Shown here one piece after another: positions 1 to 4,544 of a stretch of DNA of 10,157 nucleotides. The DNA lies in contig CAMPHD010000091.1 of the NCBI GenBank assembly GCA_946885765.1, positions 1 through 10,157 of the forward strand, in the 5' to 3' direction. Under the pieces are notes generated by a model. That model saw nothing but the letters and a program-made list of their open reading frames with translations. It was not told the origin of the DNA and searched no databases. Position numbers and translations under genes: made by a program. The number at the start of each line of letters is the position of its first letter. Positions within the stretch are counted from its first letter, which is position 1. Origin of the DNA: an uncultured Thalassospira sp. (lineage in GTDB: Bacteria > Pseudomonadota > Alphaproteobacteria > Rhodospirillales_A > Thalassospiraceae).

Positions 1-265
1 AGGATGACAGGGATGGCAAGGGTGGCGTCGCAATGGCAAAACGACCGGTGCGATCCGTCCGGCCCTTTTGCCAAGTTTTGCCATCCGGCCCGGTTATCGT
101 GACTTCGGCAAACATCATTGCCGTGCCATCGGTATATCCGAACTGATAGACGGTCGCGGACTGGCTTTGATCGATTTGCCATCCGGCACCGTGGGCAAAC
201 GCAGGCAAGGGCCCCGCCAACAGCAGGGCCAAAGCCAGAATTTTGGGGCGAATAAATGCCATCAT
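1..265 (-). CDS. nikL: NikL/CbiL-like exported accessory protein of a nickel ECF transporter (partial, 3' end outside window)
   Basis: The reading frame begins with two consecutive ATG codons (265 or 262) and stays open to the window edge, giving 88 codons. Seen: a signal peptide of about 24 residues (RPK then a Leu/Ala-rich core ending PAFA) and a mature protein starting HGAG. A beta-rich segment follows with YTDGTAMMFAEVTI and GPDGKTWQKGRTDRTGRFA. That pattern (ydDG.....a.V.i..pdGk....GkTD..GrFaf) is what I recall for the periplasmic NikL/CbiL-type component linked to NikMQO nickel/cobalt ECF transporters. It starts 9 nt after the stop of the NikK-like gene, so the two are almost certainly one operon and probably translationally coupled. 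The last residues (PPLPSLSS) fit the family less well, but the cut prevents judgement. The family call is inferred from pattern and context; the export signal is clear. Confidence 0.62.
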   Translation of the reverse strand, partial: MMAFIRPKILALALLLAGPLPAFAHGAGWQIDQSQSATVYQFGYTDGTAMMFAEVTITGPDGKTWQKGRTDRTGRFAIATPPLPSLSS

Positions 266-274
266 GACGGAATG

Positions 275-1066
275 TTATTGCGCAATGTCAAAAGTCATCG
301 TGGCACGCAGATTGTGTACGCCCACACCTTCCTCGACATCGGGAAGATCGGCGGCAACGCGGACCACCCACAAACCCGGCGCAGTGACGCGGATTTTGGC
401 AATGCCGCTGCCGTGATCGTCGCTCATGGTTTCGGTATAATAGGCGTAGGAAGACGGTGTTTCGGTAAATCCGGCATAGGTTGCCAGAACGCTGGTCGAA
501 TAGGGCTGCCCGTTCAGGCGGACCTGAACATCGATATCATCGCCGATGCTTGCTGCACGCGGATCGCTTAGGGGCACGATTTCAAGCGTGTGGCCGAGCG
601 GTGTTGAAACAAAAGCGGCATTTCCATCCCCACCGGTCAGGTTTTTGGAAAACTTTTCAAAGCGCGAGGATGCAACTGCATCCGGGTTCACATCCGGCCC
701 GCCTTCTTTCCAGCCGTCTGGCGTCTGTGACCAGATGACCGGCAGACGATGCCCGACAAGCCATGCGGGTTCTTCTTCGGACAGGGTGAAGGTGCCGGTC
801 AGATTGGGAGCATCAGCATTTTCGCTAACATCAAGATCGGTGGTGGTCGAGGGAGTGATTAATTGTGCGGCTACATGCTTTGGGGCTTCGGCTTCTTCGG
901 GGCTGCCGAAAACATGGGTCGAATCGAGGATAAAGACAGCAGTGTCTTTGCTATTTGCAGGCAGGGTTTTACTGCTGGCGATGAATTCGTGGGCCGTTGC
1001 GCCATAACCGATCAGGCACCCCAGTGCGGCAATTGCAAGCGGGGTTGTGAACTTTGATTGAAACAT
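275..1066 (-). CDS. nikK: NikK-like periplasmic DUF4198 protein of a nickel ECF transport system
   Basis: The protein has 263 residues. Residues 1-25 form a signal peptide (positive N terminus, hydrophobic core AIAALGCLIGYGATA) with likely cleavage before H26, so the mature protein begins HEF. The rest is a soluble DUF4198 domain, the family annotated as additional periplasmic component NikK of nickel ECF transporters. Family-like elements are the HEF start, WLVGHRLPVIWSQTPDGWKEGG (about residues 102-123), the SSRFEKFSKNL segment (about 133-143) and a C-terminal beta domain with GLWVVRVAADLP. It presumably binds Ni(II) in the periplasm and feeds the NikM/Q/O membrane complex, which is not in this window. 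The ATG at 1066 has a good ribosome site (AAAGGA, about 8 nt upstream). Upstream lies a NikR-type palindrome and a divergent nikR, supporting nickel over cobalt or other DUF4198 roles. Cobalt specificity remains possible. Confidence 0.78.
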   Translation of the reverse strand: MFQSKFTTPLAIAALGCLIGYGATAHEFIASSKTLPANSKDTAVFILDSTHVFGSPEEAEAPKHVAAQLITPSTTTDLDVSENADAPNLTGTFTLSEEEPAWLVGHRLPVIWSQTPDGWKEGGPDVNPDAVASSRFEKFSKNLTGGDGNAAFVSTPLGHTLEIVPLSDPRAASIGDDIDVQVRLNGQPYSTSVLATYAGFTETPSSYAYYTETMSDDHGSGIAKIRVTAPGLWVVRVAADLPDVEEGVGVHNLRATMTFDIAQ

Positions 1067-1093
1067 CTGCTATCCTTTGGGAGATTAGGGGAG

Positions 1094-1122
1094 TTGAAAG
1101 GCGGTATGAACTTTTCAAAAAT
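1094..1122 (+). promoter_or_regulatory. Candidate nikR promoter overlapped by the operator
   Basis: TTGAAA (1094-1099), a 17-nt spacer and AAAAAT (1117-1122) resemble a sigma-70 promoter (5/6 and 4/6 matches). The NikR palindrome covers most of the spacer and the -10 element, which would explain autorepression. On the other strand a TTGACT hexamer (complement of 1132-1137) could be the -35 of nikK, but no convincing -10 was found at standard spacing. Confidence 0.4.
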
Positions 1123-1130
1123 GTTCATAC
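1104..1130. promoter_or_regulatory. NikR operator palindrome between nikK and nikR
   Basis: The arms GTATGAAC (1104-1111) and GTTCATAC (1123-1130) are exact reverse complements separated by 11 nt. 11 of the 13 base pairs of the 27-bp dyad match. The outer hexamers GTATGA/TCATAC are those of the E. coli nik operator, whose spacing is N16; here it is N15. The site lies 37 nt upstream of the nikK start and 33 nt upstream of the nikR start. It would cover the core promoter region in both directions, so Ni-NikR should repress nikKL and probably nikR itself. Confidence 0.85.
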
Positions 1131-1163
1131 GAGTCAAGCTGATGATTCTGAAAGGGAATTCGT

Positions 1164-1643
1164 ATGACCCGCGTGACGGTATCGATCGAAGACGATTTGA
1201 TGGAGGCGTTTGATGCCTTCCTTGAACATCGCGGCTACACCAACCGGTCCGAAGGTTTTCGTGATCTGATCCGGGAAAAGCTTCAGAACACCAAGCTTGA
1301 CGAAGACACCGGCGGTGTTGGCATCGCGGTTCTGAATTATGTCTATGATCATGAAGAACGCATGCTGGCGTCACGCCTGATGAGTGCGCAGCACGAACAT
1401 CATGATCTGACCGTTTCGACCGTACATTTCCACATTGATCATGATACCTGTCTGGAAAGCGTCACCCTGCGTGGCAAGCTTGCCGATATTCGCAGGTTTG
1501 CCGATCAGGTTCTGGCGCAGCCGGGCGTTCGCCATGGGCAACTTTATTCCGTGCCGGGTGAACTGCATATCGAAGCCCATCACCACGGCGATGACGATCA
1601 TGGACATGCACATCGCCATGAACACCTGAAAATCACGACCTGA
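1164..1643 (+). CDS. nikR: Nickel-responsive regulator NikR with histidine-rich C-terminal tail
   Basis: This is a 159-residue repressor of nickel uptake. Residues 1-42 are a ribbon-helix-helix DNA-binding domain (RVTVSIEDDL then a helix with RGYTNRSEGFRDLI). Residues 50-130 are the ACT-like metal-binding, tetramerising domain. The high-affinity square-planar Ni(II) ligands of E. coli NikR (H76 from one subunit; H87, H89, C95 from another) align with H77, H88, H90 and C96; all are present. The sequence GVRHGQL is also conserved. Beyond the point where the 133-residue E. coli protein ends there is an extra tail with eight histidines between residues 139 and 154, interspersed with Asp and Gly. 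The ATG at 1164 has the site AAAGGGA 6 nt upstream. The gene is divergent from nikKL with a shared operator. Identification is firm; the role of the tail is unknown. Confidence 0.95.
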   Translation: MTRVTVSIEDDLMEAFDAFLEHRGYTNRSEGFRDLIREKLQNTKLDEDTGGVGIAVLNYVYDHEERMLASRLMSAQHEHHDLTVSTVHFHIDHDTCLESVTLRGKLADIRRFADQVLAQPGVRHGQLYSVPGELHIEAHHHGDDDHGHAHRHEHLKITT

Positions 1644-1734
1644 AGCGGTTTTGCCTGAATTGCTTTAACGGGCTTGGCCCAGGCCCGGCGGCAAATTTAT
1701 TTATTCGGGTTCGAATTCTTATCCACTTAAATGA

Positions 1735-1749
1735 GAACAAACTTGCAAC
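1735..1749. promoter_or_regulatory. Imperfect second LexA-type half-site pair upstream of recA
   Basis: GAAC-N7-CAAC at 1735-1749 is a 7/8 match to the alphaproteobacterial SOS box read on the opposite strand (GAAC-N7-GAAC). It lies 20 nt upstream of the perfect box. Weak on its own; listed because recA operators can be composite. Confidence 0.25.
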
Positions 1750-1769
1750 ATCTGTTTTTTTGTGCAAGT

Positions 1770-1784
1770 GTTCGCATTATGTTC
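1770..1784 (+). promoter_or_regulatory. SOS box (LexA operator) of recA
   Basis: GTTC-N7-GTTC is an exact match to the direct-repeat LexA operator known from alphaproteobacteria. A CATTAT hexamer (1775-1780) that could serve as a -10 lies inside the box, so bound LexA would block RNA polymerase. The box is 138 nt upstream of the recA start codon, implying a leader of over 100 nt unless there is a second promoter closer in. Confidence 0.75.
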
Positions 1785-1846
1785 TCAATGCGTTTGCCGG
1801 AAAATGGTTGGCGTAATGTCAGTTATCCGGCGGGGCACCTAGCGGT

Positions 1847-1877
1847 GGCGTTCCGCATTTAGGACCGGGGAACCGCC
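1847..1877 (+). other. Possible hairpin in the recA leader
   Basis: GGCGTTCC (1847-1854) can pair with GGAA and CGCC (1869-1872 and 1874-1877) with one bulged C and a 14-nt loop. It would form in the 5' untranslated leader if transcription starts near the SOS box. No T-run follows, so it is not a terminator. No known leader family is recognised. Confidence 0.25.
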
Positions 1878-1922
1878 TGCGTTGCATCCTACCCGGCCCT
1901 GTGGAATAAGAGAGTTCGGAAA

Positions 1923-3002
1923 ATGATTCAGACCGCGCTGCATTTGGTGGATAAAGATACGATGGATAAGCAGAAGGCACTCGAAGCCGCCCTTGGGCAG
2001 ATCGAACGCGCATTTGGCAAGGGCTCGATCATGAAGCTCGGCCAGCGCGATAGTGCGGTGGATATTTCAGCCATTTCGACCGGATCGCTTGGCCTTGATA
2101 TCGGGCTGGGGATTGGCGGTTTGCCGCGTGGCCGCATCGTCGAAATTTACGGGCCGGAAAGCTCGGGTAAAACCACACTGGCCCTGCATACGATTGCCGA
2201 GGCTCAAAAACTTGGCGGGACCTGTGCCTTTGTCGATGCCGAACACGCGCTTGATCCGGGTTATGCCCGCAAGCTCGGTGTGAATACCGACGAACTCCTG
2301 ATTTCGCAGCCCGATGCCGGTGAACAGGCGCTTGAAATCGCTGATACGCTGGTGCGTTCCGGTGCGATTGATGTGCTGGTCGTCGATTCGGTTGCTGCCC
2401 TTGTACCGCGTGCGGAACTTGAAGGCGAAATGGGCGACACCCACGTTGGCCTGCAGGCCCGCCTGATGAGCCAGGCATTGCGCAAACTGACCAGTTCGGT
2501 TTCGCGTTCGAACTGTATGGTCATCTTCATCAACCAGATCCGCATGAAGATCGGTGTGATGTTTGGCAGCCCGGAAACCACGACGGGTGGTAACGCGCTT
2601 AAATTCTATGCGTCTGTTCGTCTCGACATTCGCCGGATCGGTCAGATCAAGGATCGTGACGAGGTCGTTGGCAACCAGACCCGTGTGAAGGTCGTCAAAA
2701 ACAAGATGGCCCCGCCGTTCAAGCAGGTCGAATTCGACATCATGTATGGCGAAGGCGTTTCCAAGATGGGTGAAATCCTTGATCTTGGTGTCAAGGCCGG
2801 GATCGTTGAAAAATCCGGTTCGTGGTTCTCCTATAACTCGACCCGGATCGGTCAGGGTCGCGAGAATGCCAAGACCTTCTTGCGTGAAAATCCGGAAATG
2901 ACCGCTGAGATCGAACGCAGCATTCGGGAAAGTGCCGGTCTGATCGCCGAGGCGATGACCAGCATGAGCGAGGATGAACCGTCAAATGACGATGATGCGT
3001 GA
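1923..3002 (+). CDS. recA: RecA recombinase
   Basis: This is the 359-residue DNA-dependent ATPase that forms filaments on single-stranded DNA, catalyses strand exchange and triggers LexA self-cleavage. Seen: Walker A GPESSGKT (77-84), Walker B VLVVDS (151-156), the MAW-type segment with [12 protein letters not shown] (127-138), the loop L2 region [20 protein letters not shown] (214-233), and the C-terminal domain ending in an acidic tail ([10 protein letters not shown]). The N terminus [21 protein letters not shown] resembles that of related alphaproteobacterial RecA proteins, which carry an extension before MDKQKALE. The ATG at 1923 is therefore preferred over 1962, though neither has a strong ribosome site (AGAGAG about 10 nt upstream of 1923). 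Length is normal. An SOS box precedes it and a strong terminator follows, so it is monocistronic. Confidence 0.98.
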   Translation: MIQTALHLVDKDTMDKQKALEAALGQIERAFGKGSIMKLGQRDSAVDISAISTGSLGLDIGLGIGGLPRGRIVEIYGPESSGKTTLALHTIAEAQKLGGTCAFVDAEHALDPGYARKLGVNTDELLISQPDAGEQALEIADTLVRSGAIDVLVVDSVAALVPRAELEGEMGDTHVGLQARLMSQALRKLTSSVSRSNCMVIFINQIRMKIGVMFGSPETTTGGNALKFYASVRLDIRRIGQIKDRDEVVGNQTRVKVVKNKMAPPFKQVEFDIMYGEGVSKMGEILDLGVKAGIVEKSGSWFSYNSTRIGQGRENAKTFLRENPEMTAEIERSIRESAGLIAEAMTSMSEDEPSNDDDA

Positions 3003-3033
3003 TCGCTGATTACCGCTTTTCGGTGAACACATG

Positions 3034-3060
3034 AAACGGGTCCTTTGGGGCCCGTTTTTT
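3034..3060 (+). terminator. Rho-independent terminator of recA
   Basis: The ten-pair stem AAACGGGTCC / GGGGCCCGTTT-side (3034-3043 with 3048-3057, one G-T pair) has a TTTG loop and is followed by a run of T ending at 3060. It begins 31 nt after the recA stop. Confidence 0.9.
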
Positions 3061-3178
3061 GTTTGAGGCACGAAAAATATATTTGCCTCAAAATGATCAA
3101 AATTGGCCGAAATTGGCGAAAACCAGAGGATTGATCTGCCTTAATCCTGTCAAAACAGAGGGTTGCTGCAAGGCGGTG

Positions 3179-3203
3179 GGAACATCTTCGTTCTATGCCC
3201 GTT
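3179..3203 (+). promoter_or_regulatory. EcfG-type (general stress sigma factor) promoter
   Basis: GGAAC (3179-3183), exactly 16 nt, then CGTT (3200-3203). This is a full match to the GGAAC-N16/17-CGTT consensus of EcfG/SigT-type sigma factors in alphaproteobacteria. It lies 47 nt upstream of the lipoprotein start at 3251, a normal distance. It should drive the lipoprotein gene and probably the DUF1328 gene up to the terminator at 3693. Expected chance occurrence in one short intergenic region is low. Confidence 0.72.
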
Positions 3204-3250
3204 ATGGGAGGTGTGAACGAATTCACGTCGAGCAAACAGGAGAAACCGAA

Positions 3251-3391
3251 ATGTCCGATTTTTGGAAAAAGCTTTTCGCCGTTGCAATGATTTCCGGCAT
3301 GGGGCTTGGCCTTGCTGCTTGTGAAACCGCAGAAGGCTTTGGCAAAGACATGGAAAATGCCGGTGAATCCATTCAGGACGAAGCCGAATAA
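3251..3391 (+). CDS. Entericidin A/B-family small lipoprotein (first copy)
   Basis: The protein has 46 residues. A lipoprotein signal (MSDFWKKLFAVAMISGMG) ends in the lipobox LAAC, so C24 is the lipidated residue. The mature part is 23 residues: CETAEGFGKDMENAGESIQ and an acidic end. The pattern C.Ta.GfGkD...aG..I is that of E. coli EcnA/EcnB. Glu at +2 instead of Asp favours transport to the outer membrane. The start at 3251 is chosen because AGGAGA lies 7 nt upstream and the signal peptide begins there; the frame is open further 5' but that part has no signal. In E. coli the entericidins form an antidote/toxin pair linked to stationary-phase lysis; elsewhere the function is unclear. The EcfG-type promoter upstream points to stress or stationary-phase expression. 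Confidence 0.85.
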   Translation: MSDFWKKLFAVAMISGMGLGLAACETAEGFGKDMENAGESIQDEAE

Positions 3392-3483
3392 CACAATGCC
3401 AAATGGCTTTTCTGATGCCTGACGGGCACCGGGCTTGGTTCCGGTGATCCGCCAGCGGCCAAAACCGAAAAGGAGATAACATC

Positions 3484-3660
3484 ATGTTGGGTTGGGCAGT
3501 CTTTTGTCTCATTCTGGCGCTTGTCGCCGCCGTCCTTGGTTTTGGCGGCTTGGCAGGTACGTTTGTCGGGATCGCAAAGATCCTGTTCTTTGTCTTCCTG
3601 GTGCTGTTTGTGGTGTCGCTTCTGGTCAACGCATTGCGTGGCCGTCGCCCGCCGATCTGA
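3484..3660 (+). CDS. DUF1328 (YtjA-type) small membrane protein
   Basis: A 58-residue, almost wholly hydrophobic protein. There are two membrane helices (about 3-20 and 28-50) joined by [13 protein letters not shown], then a basic C terminus (RGRRPP). The sequence MLGWAV...[13 protein letters not shown]...[19 protein letters not shown] matches the DUF1328/YtjA family closely and has the usual length. A strong ribosome site (AAAGGAG, 9 nt before the ATG) fixes the start. It lies 92 nt downstream of the first entericidin-like gene, without a terminator between, so it is probably cotranscribed from the EcfG-type promoter. No molecular function is known for the family; it is often seen near small stress-induced envelope genes. 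It is too short for many ORF callers. Confidence 0.88.
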   Translation: MLGWAVFCLILALVAAVLGFGGLAGTFVGIAKILFFVFLVLFVVSLLVNALRGRRPPI

Positions 3661-3692
3661 TCACGGTCAAAGAACACGAAACGAGCAAACGG

Positions 3693-3722
3693 AAACGGGC
3701 GTGCTGCGGCACGTCCGTTTTT
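3693..3722 (+). terminator. Rho-independent terminator after the DUF1328 gene
   Basis: A long stem (about 12 pairs; AACGGGCGTGC at 3694-3704 with GCACGTCCGTT at 3709-3719, one G-T pair), loop TGCG, then a T-run to 3722. It separates the first lipoprotein/DUF1328 unit from the second lipoprotein. Confidence 0.88.
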
Positions 3723-3749
3723 CTGTGCGGCTTTTAAATTACCCATGCA

Positions 3750-3786
3750 GGAAAGAGTTGCCAGCCGGGTGCGTCCCGGACAAGAT
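3750..3786 (+). promoter_or_regulatory. Candidate promoter of the second entericidin-like gene (two readings)
   Basis: Since a terminator lies upstream, the second lipoprotein needs its own promoter. Two overlapping candidates exist: a degenerate EcfG-type element GGAAA-N17-CGTC (3750-3754, 3772-3775; 7/9 matches), or a sigma-70-like TTGCCA (3758-3763), 17 nt, CAAGAT (3781-3786). Neither is strong. Confidence 0.3.
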
Positions 3787-3879
3787 AGCATCCGATTTCA
3801 GTCGTTTGATGTGTCAGGCCAAAGCTGGTCCCATCTCGGCTTTTAAAATCAACATGTCGTTAAAGGCAGGAGCAAAACG

Positions 3880-4023
3880 ATGTCGACCTTTGTAAAACGT
3901 ATTCTGGCACTGGCCCTGATCGCGGGCTTTGGCATGTCGCTTGCAGCCTGTGAAACTGCATCCGGATTTGGCCGCGATGTTGAAAAACTTGGCGAACAGA
4001 TTCAGGAAGGCGTCGACAAATAA
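3880..4023 (+). CDS. Entericidin A/B-family small lipoprotein (second copy)
   Basis: The protein has 47 residues. The signal MSTFVKRILALALIAGFG ends in the lipobox LAAC with C24 lipidated. The mature peptide CETASGFGRDVEKLGEQIQ resembles the first copy (CETA.GFG.D.E..GE.IQ shared) and E. coli entericidins (G.GED...G..I). AGGAG 7 nt upstream sets the start. The two mature peptides differ in charge: the first ends strongly acidic (QDEAE), this one ends EGVDK. They could therefore be a toxin/antidote-like pair as in E. coli, but that is speculation. It follows a terminator and so is a separate unit; the NIPSNAP gene starts 36 nt downstream. Confidence 0.85.
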   Translation: MSTFVKRILALALIAGFGMSLAACETASGFGRDVEKLGEQIQEGVDK

Positions 4024-4059
4024 CCGTCACGCGTTCTGGAATTTACGAAAGCTCCCGCC

Positions 4060-4365
4060 GTGATCACCTGCTATCTGAAATATGTTATCGACATGCATAA
4101 AATCCCCGAGTTCGAGGATTATGCCCGTCGCTGGATTCCCATAGTCAACCGGATGGGCGGGACGCATCACGGCTATTTCCTGCCGCATGAAGGGGCAAGC
4201 AACATCGCTTATGCCCTGTTCAGCTTTCCGAGCCTTGGGGCTTATGAGGATTACCGCAATCGCATGGCTGATGATGACGAGTGTGTTGTGACACTAGAAC
4301 TTGAAAAACGCAACCGCAGCATCATCAGTTACGAGCGCAGTTTCATGCGCCCGGTTCTTGATTAG
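4060..4365 (+). CDS. NIPSNAP family protein
   Basis: The protein has 101 residues forming one NIPSNAP domain, a ferredoxin-like alpha/beta fold that dimerises. Seen: the starting strand ITCYLKYVID, helix KIPEFEDYARRWIPIV, the conserved GGTHHGYFLPHEG (33-45), FSFPSLGAYEDYR and the closing RSIISYERSFMRPV. Predicted soluble and cytoplasmic; the biochemical role of bacterial members is not settled. The start is a GTG with only a weak ribosome site; no better start exists in frame after the TAA at 4021. It lies in the same reading frame as the preceding lipoprotein, 36 nt after its stop, so it is probably cotranscribed and perhaps dependent on upstream translation. Family call is firm; the start is moderately sure. 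Confidence 0.85.
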   Translation: MITCYLKYVIDMHKIPEFEDYARRWIPIVNRMGGTHHGYFLPHEGASNIAYALFSFPSLGAYEDYRNRMADDDECVVTLELEKRNRSIISYERSFMRPVLD

Positions 4366-4455
4366 GTCGTCATATTTAATCATGGTGTGGCGGAGTGCCG
4401 ATGCGGTGCCGGATGCAGAAATTGTCACTTAAACACCGCAAAGCCTTTCCCCGAC

Positions 4456-4484
4456 TGGACAGCACAGGGCCGAGCCGCTAAATA
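4456..4484 (+). promoter_or_regulatory. Candidate alaS promoter
   Basis: TGGACA (4456-4461), 17 nt, TAAATA (4479-4484): 5/6 and 3/6 matches to sigma-70. It would give a leader of about 55 nt that contains a six-pair inverted repeat CGCTGC/GCAGCG (4494-4499, 4509-4514). There is no evident terminator between the NIPSNAP gene and alaS, so some readthrough is possible. Confidence 0.35.
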
Positions 4485-4544
4485 GGGCAGTCGCGCTGCA
4501 AGTTTGCGGCAGCGATTGTTCCGCGTTTTCCGGGTTGGAGAGAG

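Noticed and set aside
68..571. Rightward open frame of 167 codons
   Set aside because: It runs antisense to the two exported nickel proteins, which have signal peptides, family patterns and a ribosome site; this frame has none.
1162..1167. A GTATGA hexamer at the nikR start codon, possibly a second NikR half-site
   Set aside because: It is formed by the ATG and its flanking bases, and no TCATAC partner lies at N15-N16 on the correct side.
1012..1374. Leftward open frame overlapping nikR and the operator
   Set aside because: It is antisense to nikR and covers the regulatory region; composition is typical of a shadow frame.
1669..1687. CGGGC/GCCCG inverted repeat after nikR as terminator
   Set aside because: Only five pairs with a 9-nt loop and no T-run directly after it; it could be a weak terminator but the evidence is too thin.
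2029..2478. Leftward open frame antisense to recA
   Set aside because: recA is intact with all motifs; the opposite frame is rich in Arg, Pro and Gln as expected for a shadow.
3059..3250. N-terminal extension of the first lipoprotein (open frame from 3059)
   Set aside because: The lipoprotein signal and the AGGAGA ribosome site both place the start at 3251, and the EcfG-type promoter lies within the would-be extension.
3427..3446. CACCGG/CCGGTG hairpin between the first lipoprotein and DUF1328 genes
   Set aside because: Six pairs, 8-nt loop, no T-run. It may help processing of the transcript but does not support a terminator call.
3728..3847. Direct repeat CGGCTTTTAAA at 3728-3738 and 3837-3847
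   Set aside because: Eleven bases, two copies only, with no flanking mobile features; probably chance or a shared AT-rich upstream element.
4402..4440. TGCGGTG/CACCGCA inverted repeat between the NIPSNAP gene and alaS
   Set aside because: The 25-nt loop and lack of a T-run make it unlike a terminator; no matching regulator is known.
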